In this document: one piece after another, positions 32,427-40,435 of the stretch
How the letters are laid out: each line of letters starts with the position of its first letter
Position numbering within the stretch: position 1 is the stretch's first letter
Assembly (NCBI RefSeq): GCF_022662495.1
Contig: NZ_JAKPBU010000001.1
Span: forward strand, 1,798,001-1,862,000
Reading direction: 5' to 3'
DNA length: 64,000 nucleotides
DNA from: Lysobacter sp. M2-1
GTDB taxonomy: Bacteria > Pseudomonadota > Gammaproteobacteria > Xanthomonadales > Xanthomonadaceae
The notes under the pieces: generated by a model
The model's database searches: none
Seen by the model: the letters and a program-made list of their open reading frames with translations, nothing else
Told to the model about the DNA's origin: nothing
Position numbers and translations under genes: made by a program

Positions 32427-34088
32427 TCACTTCAACGCCTTGAACCGCAACCGGTGCGGCTGTGCCCCGGCCTCGCCCAGGCGCCGCTTCTTGTCTTCCT
32501 CGTACTCGCGGTAGTTGCCCTGGAAGAACTCCACGTGCGAGTCGCCCTCGAAGGCGAGGATGTGCGTGGCGATGCGGTCCAGGAACCAGCGGTCGTGCGA
32601 GATGACGAAGGTGTTGCCGGGGAACTCCAGCAGCGCATCTTCCAGCGCGCGCAGGGTCTCGATGTCCAGGTCGTTGGACGGCTCGTCGAGGAGCAGCACG
32701 TTGCCGCCCTGCAGCAGGGTCTTGGCCATGTGCAGGCGGCCGCGTTCGCCGCCCGAGAGCGTTCCGACCAGTTTCTGCTGGTCCTGGCCCTTGAAGTTGA
32801 AACGGCCGATGTAGGCGCGCGACTGGATCTCGACGCCATTGATGTTGAGGATGTCCAGTCCGCCGGAGACTTCCTGGAACACGTTGTGGTTGCCGGTCAG
32901 CGCGTCGCGGCTCTGGTCGACGTAGGCCAGCTTGACCGTCGGCCCGATTTCGATGCTGCCGCTGTCGGGTTTTTCCTGGCCGGTGATCATGCGAAACAGC
33001 GTGGATTTGCCGGCGCCGTTGGGACCGATGATGCCGACGATCGCGCCAGGGGGCACGCTGAAGCTCAGGTCGTCGATCAGCAGCCGGTCGCCGAAGCGTT
33101 TGGACACATTCTTGAATTCGATGACCTTCTGGCCCAGGCGCTCGCCCGGCGGAATGAAGATCTCGTTGGTCTCGTTGCGGCGCTGGTAGTCGACCGACTG
33201 CAGCTCCTCGATCCGGGCCAGGCGCGCCTTGCCCTTGGAACGGCCGCCCTTGGCATTCTGCCGGGCCCACTCCAGCTCCTTCTGGATCGCCTTCTGGCGC
33301 GCCTTTTCCTGGCTGTCTTCCTGCTTGAGGCGCGCGTCCTTCTGCACCAGCCACTCGGTGTAGTTGCCCTTCCACGGAATGCCGCGACCGCGGTCCAGCT
33401 CCAGGATCCATTCGGCGGCGTTATCGAGGAAGTAGCGATCGTGGGTGACCGCGACCACGGTGCCGGTGTAGCGGGCCAGGAACTGCTCCAGCCATTCCAC
33501 CGATTCGGCGTCCAGATGGTTGGTCGGTTCGTCCAGCAGCAGCATGTCCGGCTTCTGCAGCAGCAGCCGGCACAGCGCCACGCGGCGCTTCTCACCGCCC
33601 GAGAGCTTGCCGATCACGGCATCCCATGGCGGCAGGCGCAGCGCATCGGCCGCGACTTCCAGCTGGTTTTCCAGCGTATGCGCATCGCCCGCGGCCAGGA
33701 TCGCCTCCAGCCGCTGCTGCTCGGCGGCGAGCTTGTCGAAATCGGCATCGGGTTCGCCGTAAGCGGCGTAGACCTTGTCCAGCTCGGCCTGGGCGCTGAG
33801 GATCTCGCCCACGCCTTCTTCCACCGCTTCGCGCACGGTCTTGTTCGGGTCGAGCTCGGGTTCCTGCGCCAGGTAGCCGACCTTGATGCCCGGCTGCGGG
33901 CGCGCCTCGCCGCTGAAGTCCTGGTCGACGCCGGCCATGATCTTCAGCACCGTGGACTTGCCCGCGCCGTTCAGGCCGAGCAGGCCGATCTTGGCCCCGG
34001 GGAAGAACGACAGCGAGATGTCCTTGATGATCTGGCGCTTGGGCGGGACCGTTTTGGACACGCCGTTCATGGTGTAGATGTACTGCAT
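32427..34088 (-). CDS. ettA: Energy-dependent translational throttle protein EttA (ABC-F)
   Basis: ABC-F ATPase that binds the ribosomal E site and gates the first elongation step according to ATP/ADP. It is 553 residues against 555 in E. coli. Two ABC domains are present: Walker A GLNGAGKST at 38-46 and GPNGAGKST at 355-363, with LSGGEKRRVALCRLLLQ and LSGGERGRLHMAKTL signatures and LLLDEPTNHLD / LLLDEPSNDLD Walker B motifs. The charged linker between them (about 240-320; RLKQEDSQEKARQKAIQKEL) is the P-site tRNA interaction motif. The ATG at 34088 (MQYIYTMNGVSK) is the family start. A GC-rich 203-bp gap separates it from the divergent RcnB-like gene. Confidence 0.97.
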   Translation of the reverse strand: MQYIYTMNGVSKTVPPKRQIIKDISLSFFPGAKIGLLGLNGAGKSTVLKIMAGVDQDFSGEARPQPGIKVGYLAQEPELDPNKTVREAVEEGVGEILSAQAELDKVYAAYGEPDADFDKLAAEQQRLEAILAAGDAHTLENQLEVAADALRLPPWDAVIGKLSGGEKRRVALCRLLLQKPDMLLLDEPTNHLDAESVEWLEQFLARYTGTVVAVTHDRYFLDNAAEWILELDRGRGIPWKGNYTEWLVQKDARLKQEDSQEKARQKAIQKELEWARQNAKGGRSKGKARLARIEELQSVDYQRRNETNEIFIPPGERLGQKVIEFKNVSKRFGDRLLIDDLSFSVPPGAIVGIIGPNGAGKSTLFRMITGQEKPDSGSIEIGPTVKLAYVDQSRDALTGNHNVFQEVSGGLDILNINGVEIQSRAYIGRFNFKGQDQQKLVGTLSGGERGRLHMAKTLLQGGNVLLLDEPSNDLDIETLRALEDALLEFPGNTFVISHDRWFLDRIATHILAFEGDSHVEFFQGNYREYEEDKKRRLGEAGAQPHRLRFKALK

Positions 34089-34291
34089 CGGGGCTCCGGG
34101 CACGCCGCGGCTCCGGAGCGGGCCGGGCGTCGTGATGTCACAGGGATGCGGGAATTATAGCGGTGCGGCCCGGCCTGCTGCGCGCTGAATGCCGCCGCCA
34201 ACGATGTGGCGGATGCGGGATGCATTCAGCCCAGGCGCCGGATAGTTCGGGCCATGCAAGCGCGAGGCGCGGGCACTCACCGGAGGACGCC

Positions 34292-34798
34292 ATGAAGCAG
34301 GTTCTGAAACTCGCCCCCCTGATGCTGGCGCTGGCCGCCGTTGCCATTCCGGCGGCCGCCAAGGACAAGTGGCGGGGCCACGACAAGCACGACCGTTACG
34401 GCTATTACGACGGCCGTTATGACCGGCGTGACGACCGCGACGACGACCGGCGCTGGGATCGGGACGATCGTCGCGCTTATTACGCAGGCTATCGGGATGG
34501 GCGGCGCGACGATCGGCGCTGGGATGACCGTCGCTGGGATGATCGCGACCGTCGCTACCATCCGGTCAGCGGTAATTGGGACAACGGCCGCCGCGGGCCG
34601 CCGCCGTGGGCGCGTGGTCGCGATTACCGAAGCTACGGCTATCGCCAGGTGTACTACGTGCCGGTGAACGACTACGGCCGCTATCGCCTGTACCGGCCGG
34701 ACTATGGTTATCGCTGGGTCCGCGACGACCGCAACAACTTCCTGCTGGTCGCCGCGACCAGCGGCATCATCAGCCAGATCCTGTCGCCGGGCTATTAA
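34292..34798 (+). CDS. RcnB-like periplasmic protein with Asp/Arg-rich repeats
   Basis: A 168-residue exported protein. The signal peptide MKQVLKLAPLMLALAAVAIPAAA is followed by a low-complexity stretch (about 25-90) of repeated DRRWDDRD/RRDDR units and Tyr-rich YYDGRYDRR. A C-terminal domain (about 115-168; YYVPVNDYGRYRLYRPDYGYRWVRDDRNNFLLVA, GIISQIL) matches the RcnB/YohN-type fold. E. coli RcnB affects nickel/cobalt export; most longer homologues have no proven role, and metal function here is only a family-level inference. CGGAGGACGCC before the ATG is a strong ribosome binding site. It is monocistronic and followed by a good terminator. Confidence 0.8.
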   Translation: MKQVLKLAPLMLALAAVAIPAAAKDKWRGHDKHDRYGYYDGRYDRRDDRDDDRRWDRDDRRAYYAGYRDGRRDDRRWDDRRWDDRDRRYHPVSGNWDNGRRGPPPWARGRDYRSYGYRQVYYVPVNDYGRYRLYRPDYGYRWVRDDRNNFLLVAATSGIISQILSPGY

Positions 34799-34818
34799 AT
34801 TCCAACCGGAAGTTCCTG

Positions 34819-34850
34819 GAAGGCGCGCCTGAGGTGCGCCTTCTTTCTTT
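34819..34850 (+). terminator. Rho-independent terminator after the RcnB-like gene
   Basis: GAAGGCGC (34819-34826), 9-base loop, GCGCCTTC (34836-34843), then TTTCTTT. An 8-bp stem plus a pyrimidine/T tail starts 20 bases after the stop codon. It separates this gene from glyA, which has a TAGAAT -10-like box at 34981-34986. Confidence 0.85.
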
Positions 34851-35016
34851 CGGCCGCGCCGGGGCGGAATTGAGTCGGTGGAAGTCCGGCTACAGGCTTC
34901 TGGGGCAGGGGTTCCTGACCTTGCCTGTGTCCAGCGCCGTTGCTGCGGCGCGGTGGATCGTGGATCGCGGCGTGGCGAGCTAGAATCCACGTCTCCCCAA
35001 GCTTCCCGGAGCACCG

Positions 35017-36285
35017 ATGTTCCCCCGCGACGCCCGCATCGAAGGTTACGACCCCGAACTGGCCGCGGCGATCGCGTCCGAAAACGACCGCCAGGAACAT
35101 CACGTCGAACTGATCGCCTCGGAAAACTACTGCAGCCCGCGGGTCATGGAGGCGCAGGGTAGCCAGCTCACCAACAAGTACGCCGAGGGCTATCCGGGCA
35201 AGCGGTATTACGGCGGCTGCGAGTTCGTTGATGTGGCCGAGCGACTGGCCATCGACCGGGCCAAGCAGTTGTTCGGGGCCGACTACGCGAACGTGCAGCC
35301 GCATTCGGGGTCGCAGGCCAATCAGGCGGTGTACCTGGCCCTGCTCAGTCCAGGCGACCGGATCCTGGGCATGTCGCTCGCCCACGGCGGCCACCTCACC
35401 CACGGCGCCAAGGTCAACATCAGCGGCAAGCTGTTCGACGCTGTGCAGTATGGCGTGAACGACGAGGGCCTGATCGATTACGACGAGGTCGAACGCCTCG
35501 CGCTGGAACACCGCCCGAAGATGGTGGTGGCCGGCTTCAGTGCCTATTCGCAGGTGGTGGACTGGGCCCGCTTCCGTGCGATCGCCGACAAGGTCGGTGC
35601 GTACCTGTTCGTGGACATGGCCCACGTCGCCGGGTTGATCGCCGCCGGCGTATACCCCAATCCGGTGCCGCACGCGCACGTTGTGAGCTCCACCACGCAC
35701 AAAACCCTGCGCGGGCCGCGCGGCGGCATCATCGTGGCCAGCCGCGCCGGCATGGGCGAGGGCGCCGAGGAGATCGAGAAGAAGCTGCAGTCGATCGTGT
35801 TCCCGGGGATCCAGGGCGGCCCACTGATGCATGTGATCGCGGCCAAGGCGGTCGCGTTCAAGGAAGCGCTGGAGCCCGAGTTCAAAGCCTACCAGCAGCA
35901 GGTAGTGAAGAACGCGCAGGCGATGGCGAAGACCATCAGCGCGCGCGGCTACAAGATCGTCTCCGGCGGCACCGAGAACCACCTGATGCTGGTCGACATG
36001 ATCGGCAAGGACATCACCGGCAAGGCTGCCGAGGAAGCACTCGGCAGGGCGCACATCACGGTCAACAAGAACGCAGTGCCCAACGATCCGCAGAACCCCT
36101 TCGTCACCTCCGGGCTGCGCATCGGTACGCCCGCAGTCACCACGCGCGGTTACCAGGAAGCAGACTGCGTGGCGCTGGCCGAGTGGATCTGCGACGTGCT
36201 GGATAATCCGAAGGACGAAAAGGTGATCGCTGGCGTGCGCGAGAATGTCACCGGGCAGTGCAAGCAGTTTCCGGTTTACGGCTGA
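35017..36285 (+). CDS. glyA: Serine hydroxymethyltransferase
   Basis: PLP enzyme interconverting serine and glycine with tetrahydrofolate, the main one-carbon source. It is 422 residues. The PLP lysine is K229 in [16 protein letters not shown], the same number as in E. coli. [35 protein letters not shown] and [10 protein letters not shown]-type [14 protein letters not shown] are the standard substrate and cofactor segments. It begins 36 bases after a TAGAAT box that may be its -10 element. No riboswitch fold was recognised in the 166 bases before it. An amidotransferase-like gene and nrdR follow on the same strand. Confidence 0.98.
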   Translation: MFPRDARIEGYDPELAAAIASENDRQEHHVELIASENYCSPRVMEAQGSQLTNKYAEGYPGKRYYGGCEFVDVAERLAIDRAKQLFGADYANVQPHSGSQANQAVYLALLSPGDRILGMSLAHGGHLTHGAKVNISGKLFDAVQYGVNDEGLIDYDEVERLALEHRPKMVVAGFSAYSQVVDWARFRAIADKVGAYLFVDMAHVAGLIAAGVYPNPVPHAHVVSSTTHKTLRGPRGGIIVASRAGMGEGAEEIEKKLQSIVFPGIQGGPLMHVIAAKAVAFKEALEPEFKAYQQQVVKNAQAMAKTISARGYKIVSGGTENHLMLVDMIGKDITGKAAEEALGRAHITVNKNAVPNDPQNPFVTSGLRIGTPAVTTRGYQEADCVALAEWICDVLDNPKDEKVIAGVRENVTGQCKQFPVYG

Positions 36286-36297
36286 GGGCGTCCGACG

Positions 36298-37017
36298 GTG
36301 CCGCAGGTCATCGCACTGGTGGGAGACCGTAACGATGCAGTGACCGCGCATCGCGCGATTCCACGCGCCCTGGATCTCGCCGCGCAGGCCTGCGGCGTCG
36401 AGTTGGAAGCGCGGTGGCTGCCGACCGACGGCATTCGCGACGACCGCGACCTGGCCGGCTATGACGGCTTCTGGTGCGTGCCCGCGAGTCCGTATCGCAG
36501 CGCGGCGGGCGCACTGCGCGCCATCGGCCATGCGCGCGCACGGCATCGCCCGTTCCTCGGCACCTGCGGAGGCTTCCAGCACGCCGTCGTGGAGTACGCG
36601 CGCTCCGTGCTGGGCTGGGCCGACGCCGATCACGCCGAAACCTCGCCCGACGCATCACGCGCGGTGATCGTGCCGCTGGCCTGTTCGCTGGTCGAGGTGG
36701 CCGAGCCGGTCATTTTTTCTCCCGGCACGCGCATCGCCGCCGCCTATGGCGTCGAGCGAATCGAGGAGGGCTATCACTGCCGCTACGGACTGGGTCCCGT
36801 GTTTCGCGAAGTTGCATTCGCCGATGGCGCGCTGCGAATCGGCGCGGTCGATAGCCAGGACGACATCCGTGCGATCGAGATGCGCGACCATCCGTTTTTC
36901 GTGGCGACCCTGTTCCAGCCCGAGCGCGCCGCATTGCGCGGCGAAGTGCCGCCGCTGGTTTGCGCCTTCGTGCGCGCGGTGGCCGATGGCGCCACGGCCG
37001 GACGCGAAGCGGCGTAA
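36298..37017 (+). CDS. CTP-synthase-like class I glutamine amidotransferase homologue lacking the catalytic His
   Basis: A 239-residue stand-alone protein resembling the glutaminase half of CTP synthase: IALVGDRNDAVTAHRAIP start, FWCVPASPYRSAAGALRAI, the nucleophile elbow LGTCGGFQHAVVEYAR (Cys present) and HPFFVATLFQPERAAL near the end. In active class I amidotransferases the last motif carries His two residues before Glu (FHPE). Here it is FQPE, so the triad is incomplete and ordinary glutaminase activity is doubtful. There is no synthetase partner next to it. The GTG start is 12 bp after glyA and nrdR follows 3 bp later, so it is embedded in that operon. Confidence 0.8.
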   Translation: MPQVIALVGDRNDAVTAHRAIPRALDLAAQACGVELEARWLPTDGIRDDRDLAGYDGFWCVPASPYRSAAGALRAIGHARARHRPFLGTCGGFQHAVVEYARSVLGWADADHAETSPDASRAVIVPLACSLVEVAEPVIFSPGTRIAAAYGVERIEEGYHCRYGLGPVFREVAFADGALRIGAVDSQDDIRAIEMRDHPFFVATLFQPERAALRGEVPPLVCAFVRAVADGATAGREAA

Positions 37018-37020
37018 GCG

Positions 37021-37554
37021 ATGCATTGTCCCTTCTGCCAGCACCAGGACACCCGCGTGATCGACTCGCGCGTGAGCGACGATGGCGCCACGATCCGGCG
37101 CCGGCGCGAGTGCGAAGCCTGCGGCGAACGGTTTTCGACGCTGGAAACCGTGGAGCTCAAGCTGCCGGCGATCATCAAGTCCGACGGCCGGCGCGAGCAC
37201 TTCGATGCGCGCAAGCTGCGCCATGGCTTCGACCGGGCGCTGCACAAGCGGCCGGTGTCGGAGGAGCAGATCGAATCGGCGGTGCGCTCGGTCGTGCATC
37301 AGCTGCGCATGACCACCGAGCGCGAGCTGCCTTCGCGCCGGGTCGGCGAATTCGTGATGGCCGAACTGCGCAAGCTCGATCATGTCGCGTTCGTGCGATT
37401 CGCTTCGGTGTACCGCGCGTTCGAGGACGTGGCCGACTTCCGCGAGGAGCTCGACCGACTCGAACGCGACCTGCCCGGCGAAGGCCAGCTGCCACTGCTT
37501 GGCGCCGATGTGGTGCCCTTCGACAAGCATGCCGAGAAGGGCAAGAAGCGTTGA
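37021..37554 (+). CDS. nrdR: Transcriptional repressor NrdR
   Basis: Zinc/ATP-cone repressor of ribonucleotide reductase genes. The 177 residues start with the zinc ribbon CPFC...CEAC ([34 protein letters not shown]), followed by the ATP-cone (about 48-138; [20 protein letters not shown]). The C-terminal roughly 35 residues extend past the usual 150-residue NrdR. The gene sits between glyA and ribD, as in many gammaproteobacteria. It starts 3 bp after the amidotransferase-like gene. Confidence 0.97.
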   Translation: MHCPFCQHQDTRVIDSRVSDDGATIRRRRECEACGERFSTLETVELKLPAIIKSDGRREHFDARKLRHGFDRALHKRPVSEEQIESAVRSVVHQLRMTTERELPSRRVGEFVMAELRKLDHVAFVRFASVYRAFEDVADFREELDRLERDLPGEGQLPLLGADVVPFDKHAEKGKKR

Positions 37555-37659
37555 TCCTCGCGTCGAGCGCGGCGCATTGCGCCGGACCGCTTGCTCGCGC
37601 TAACGCCATCTTCGCCGCGGAAGGGCAGCATTCATAGCTCAGCCATAACCGGAGCGCGT

Positions 37660-38787
37660 GTGCCGAACGCCCAGCCCCCAATCCCTGAACCGGGTTTCAC
37701 CGCCACTGATCACACACTGATGGCCCACGCCCTGCGTCTGGCCGAGCGCGGCGCGTTCACCACCAAGCCCAACCCGATGGTCGGCTGCGTGATCGCGCAT
37801 GGCGACGAGGTCGTCGGCGAAGGCTGGCATCAGCGCAAGGGCGGGCCGCACGCGGAGGTGCTCGCGCTGCAGCTGGCCGGCTCGCGGGCGCGTGGTGCGA
37901 CCGCGTACGTGACGCTCGAACCATGCGCCCACACCGGCAACACCGGGCCGTGCGCGGATGCGCTGGTCGCGGCCGGTGTGTCGCGCGTGGTCGCGGCGAT
38001 GCGCGATCCGTTCCCGCAGGTGGACGGCGCGGGATTCGAGAAGCTGCAGACAGCCGGGATCGTGGTGCAGACCGGGCTGATGGAAGCGCAGGCCCGCGTG
38101 CTCAATCGCGGCTTCCTGTCGCGGATCGAGCAGGGACGTCCGTGGCTGCGGGTGAAGCTGGCGACCAGCATCGACGGACGCAGTGCACTGGCGTCGGGCG
38201 AATCGAAATGGATCAGCGGCGAGGCCGCGCGCGCGGACGTGCACCGCTGGCGCGCGCGCAGCGGCGCGATCCTGACCGGCTCGGGTACGGTGCTGGCGGA
38301 CGATCCGCAGCTGACCGTGCGCTTCGACGACGACACCCCGTTCGTCGCGCCGGTCCGCGTGGTGCTGGACCCGGGGCTGGCCACGGTCGCCCGCGGCCGG
38401 GTACGCGAGGGCGACGCGCCGACCCTCTATCTGCATTCGGCCAACGCCAAGCCGCCGGCGGGCCTGCTCGCCGAGCATGCCGCCGTGCCCGAGCGCGGGG
38501 GACAGCTGGATCTGTCGGCCGTGCTCGGCCTGCTGGCAGGGCGCGGCATCAACGAGGTGCAGGTCGAGGCGGGGGCGACCCTGGCCGGCGCGCTGCTCGC
38601 GGCTGGTCTGGTCGACGAACTGCTGCTGTACGTGGCGCCGGTGCTGCTCGGCGACCGCGCGCGCCCGCTGTTCGACGGGCTCAGCATCGACCAGATGACC
38701 CAACGGCTGCACCTCGAGATCGTCGACACGCGCCGCATCGGCCACGACTTGCGCGTGCTGCTGCGGCCGCGGCCGGTGGCGACTTGA
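37660..38787 (+). CDS. ribD: Bifunctional riboflavin deaminase/reductase RibD
   Basis: Second and third steps of riboflavin synthesis. It is 375 residues. The N-terminal deaminase zinc site is GGPHAEVLAL plus TLEPCAHTGNTGPCADAL (His and two Cys, with catalytic Glu in HAE). The C-terminal reductase, from about residue 150 (PWLRVKLATSIDGRSALASGESKWISG), is DHFR-like and binds NADPH (AILTGSGTVLADDPQLTVR). The GTG at 37660 is preferred because GGAG lies 5 bases before it. A methyltransferase gene overlaps its end by four bases. It lies upstream of the FMN riboswitch, so that switch cannot control it from this position. Confidence 0.95.
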   Translation: MPNAQPPIPEPGFTATDHTLMAHALRLAERGAFTTKPNPMVGCVIAHGDEVVGEGWHQRKGGPHAEVLALQLAGSRARGATAYVTLEPCAHTGNTGPCADALVAAGVSRVVAAMRDPFPQVDGAGFEKLQTAGIVVQTGLMEAQARVLNRGFLSRIEQGRPWLRVKLATSIDGRSALASGESKWISGEAARADVHRWRARSGAILTGSGTVLADDPQLTVRFDDDTPFVAPVRVVLDPGLATVARGRVREGDAPTLYLHSANAKPPAGLLAEHAAVPERGGQLDLSAVLGLLAGRGINEVQVEAGATLAGALLAAGLVDELLLYVAPVLLGDRARPLFDGLSIDQMTQRLHLEIVDTRRIGHDLRVLLRPRPVAT

Positions 38788-39533
38788 GTTTCAAGGACCA
38801 TTTCTCCGCCGTCTCCGGCGACTACGCCCAGGCGCGGCCGGAGTATCCGCGGGCGCTGTTCGACTGGATCGCGTCGGTGGCGCCCGGGCGCACACTCGCC
38901 TGGGAAGCCGGTTGCGGCAGCGGCCAGGCCAGCCGCGACCTGGCTGCGCGTTTCGCCCAGGTCTTCGCCACCGACCCCAGCGATGCCCAGATCGCGCAGG
39001 CGCGCGCGCCGGCCAACGTACGTTTTGCGGTGGAGCCGGCCGAGCGCTGCAGCCTGGCCGATGCCAGCGCGGACGTGGCCTGCGTGGCGCAGGCCCTGCA
39101 CTGGTTCGATCGCAGTGCGTTCTTCGCCGAATGCGGGCGCGTGCTGCGGCCGGGCGGCGCGCTGGTCGTCTGGGGCTACCAGGACATCGAAGTGCCGGCG
39201 CCGTTGCAGCCGGTGAACGACGCGTTTCAGGCGCTGATCCGTAGCGATTGGCCGTCAGAGCGCGCAGACGTCGACGCCGCCTATGCCGGCTATGCCTGGC
39301 CGTTCGAGCCGCTCGCCGCGCCGCCGTTCGAGCTGCAGGCGGAATGGACGCTGCCGCGGCTGCTGGCCTACTTCTCCAGCTATTCGGCCAGCAAGCGCCA
39401 TCGCGAGCGCACCGGGATCGATCCGCTGACCGTGCATGCCTCCGAATGGCGTCGCGCCTGGGGTGACCCCGAGGCGACGCGGATCGTGCGCTGGCCGCTG
39501 TTCGTGCACGCGCGCCGCAAACCGTCGGCCTGA
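38784..39533 (+). CDS. Class I SAM-dependent methyltransferase
   Basis: A 249-residue methyltransferase of the type-11 group. SAM-binding motif I is LAWEAGCGSGQASRDLA, motif II is VFATDPSDAQIAQA, and ADVACVAQALHWFDRSAFFAECGRVLRPGGALVVWGY holds the post-II and motif III region. It resembles the yeast Crg1/trans-aconitate-type family (FKDHFSAVSGDYAQARPEYP start). The substrate is unknown. The TTG start overlaps the ribD stop by four bases (TTGA), which couples it to riboflavin synthesis only by position. The promoter and riboswitch of ribE begin about 38 bp after its stop. Confidence 0.85.
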   Translation: MSFKDHFSAVSGDYAQARPEYPRALFDWIASVAPGRTLAWEAGCGSGQASRDLAARFAQVFATDPSDAQIAQARAPANVRFAVEPAERCSLADASADVACVAQALHWFDRSAFFAECGRVLRPGGALVVWGYQDIEVPAPLQPVNDAFQALIRSDWPSERADVDAAYAGYAWPFEPLAAPPFELQAEWTLPRLLAYFSSYSASKRHRERTGIDPLTVHASEWRRAWGDPEATRIVRWPLFVHARRKPSA

Positions 39534-39570
39534 GGATCGGCCCCGCAAGCTTGGTAGAATCGCGCCACAG

Positions 39571-39755
39571 AACGTCTTCAGGGCGGGGTGCGATTCCCCA
39601 CCGGCGGTAGGTGCGATGGCAATCCAGTTGCCCGCGCGAGCCCGCGAGCGCTGACGGGCAGCGGTCTTTCGCCCGTCAGGTCAGCAGACCCGGTCCAATG
39701 CCGGGGCCGACGGTCGGAAGCGGCAGCTTCCGGAAAGTCCGGATGAAAGAAGGCG
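39571..39755 (+). ncRNA. FMN riboswitch (RFN element)
   Basis: Cis-acting FMN sensor upstream of ribE. The conserved core is present in order: TTCAGGGCGGGGTGCGATTC with CCCCACCGGCGGTA (about 39578-39610), GCCCGCGAGCGC (about 39641-39652), GTCAGCAGACCCGGTCCAATGCCGGGGCCGACGGT (about 39679-39715) and AAAGTCCGGATGAAAGAAGG (about 39734-39753). A TAGAAT box at 39555-39560 may be its -10 element. The aptamer is followed by a 78-base leader that holds a hairpin next to the ribE start. By family knowledge, FMN binding lowers expression of the downstream rib genes. Confidence 0.96.
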
Positions 39756-39801
39756 TCGATGCGCGGCCGCATGGCTGCGTTGTCGTGCCGTGCCCTGTGG
39801 A

Positions 39802-39828
39802 CGTTTCCCCTTTACGGAACGGGAAACG
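39802..39828 (+). promoter_or_regulatory. Hairpin over the ribE ribosome binding site (riboswitch expression platform)
   Basis: CGTTTCCC (39802-39809) can pair with GGGAAACG (39821-39828): an 8-bp stem with an 11-base loop ending 4 bases before the ribE ATG at 39833. The only purine-rich stretch at ribosome-binding distance (GGGAAA) is inside the stem. This is consistent with a translation-blocking platform rather than a terminator, as no T-run follows. Confidence 0.6.
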
Positions 39829-39832
39829 CGAC

Positions 39833-40435
39833 ATGTTCACCGGTTTGATCGAAGGCGTCGGCCGTCTGGCCGCACGCGAACCCATGGGGGGCGACGTGCG
39901 CCTGCGCGTTGAGGTCGGCAGCCTGCCGTTCGAGCAGGTGCAGCCGGGCGAAAGCATCGCCATCAATGGCGCCTGCATGACGGTGGTCGAGTTCGATGCG
40001 GCTTCCTTCGGCGTCGACGCGTCCAGCGAAACCCTGTCCCTGACGACCCTTGGCACCCTGCCGCTGGGCGCGGCCGTGAACCTGGAACGCGCGATGCGGC
40101 CCAGCGACCGGCTCGGCGGCCACCTGGTCAGCGGCCACGTCGACGGCCTGGGCCGGGTGCAGCGGATCGCCGACGACGGCCGCGCCCAGCGCTGGCGCTT
40201 CACCGCGCCCGCGTCGCTGCTCAGGTACATCGCGCGCAAGGGCTCGATCTGCGTTGACGGGGTCAGCCTGACCGTCAACGCCGTGGACGGCGAGGGTTTC
40301 GAGGTGGCGCTGATTCCGCACACCATTTCGCATACCGCGTTCGCCACCACCGCTTTGGGCGATGCAGTGAACCTGGAAGTGGACCTGGTGGCCCGTTACG
40401 TCGAGCGGCTGCTGTCCGCGGAGGTACGCGCATGA
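39833..40435 (+). CDS. ribE: Riboflavin synthase alpha subunit
   Basis: Dismutes two 6,7-dimethyl-8-ribityllumazine molecules into riboflavin. The 200 residues form two homologous lumazine-binding barrels: MFTGLIEGVGRL and INGACMTVVEFD in the first, GGHLVSGHVDGLGRV and VDGVSLTVNAVDG in the second, with the C-terminal trimerisation helix LEVDLVARYVERLL. The ATG at 39833 is the universal MFTGL start. It lies under the FMN riboswitch, and the next gene overlaps by four bases (ATGA). Many databases call this gene ribC or ribE. Confidence 0.97.
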   Translation: MFTGLIEGVGRLAAREPMGGDVRLRVEVGSLPFEQVQPGESIAINGACMTVVEFDAASFGVDASSETLSLTTLGTLPLGAAVNLERAMRPSDRLGGHLVSGHVDGLGRVQRIADDGRAQRWRFTAPASLLRYIARKGSICVDGVSLTVNAVDGEGFEVALIPHTISHTAFATTALGDAVNLEVDLVARYVERLLSAEVRA

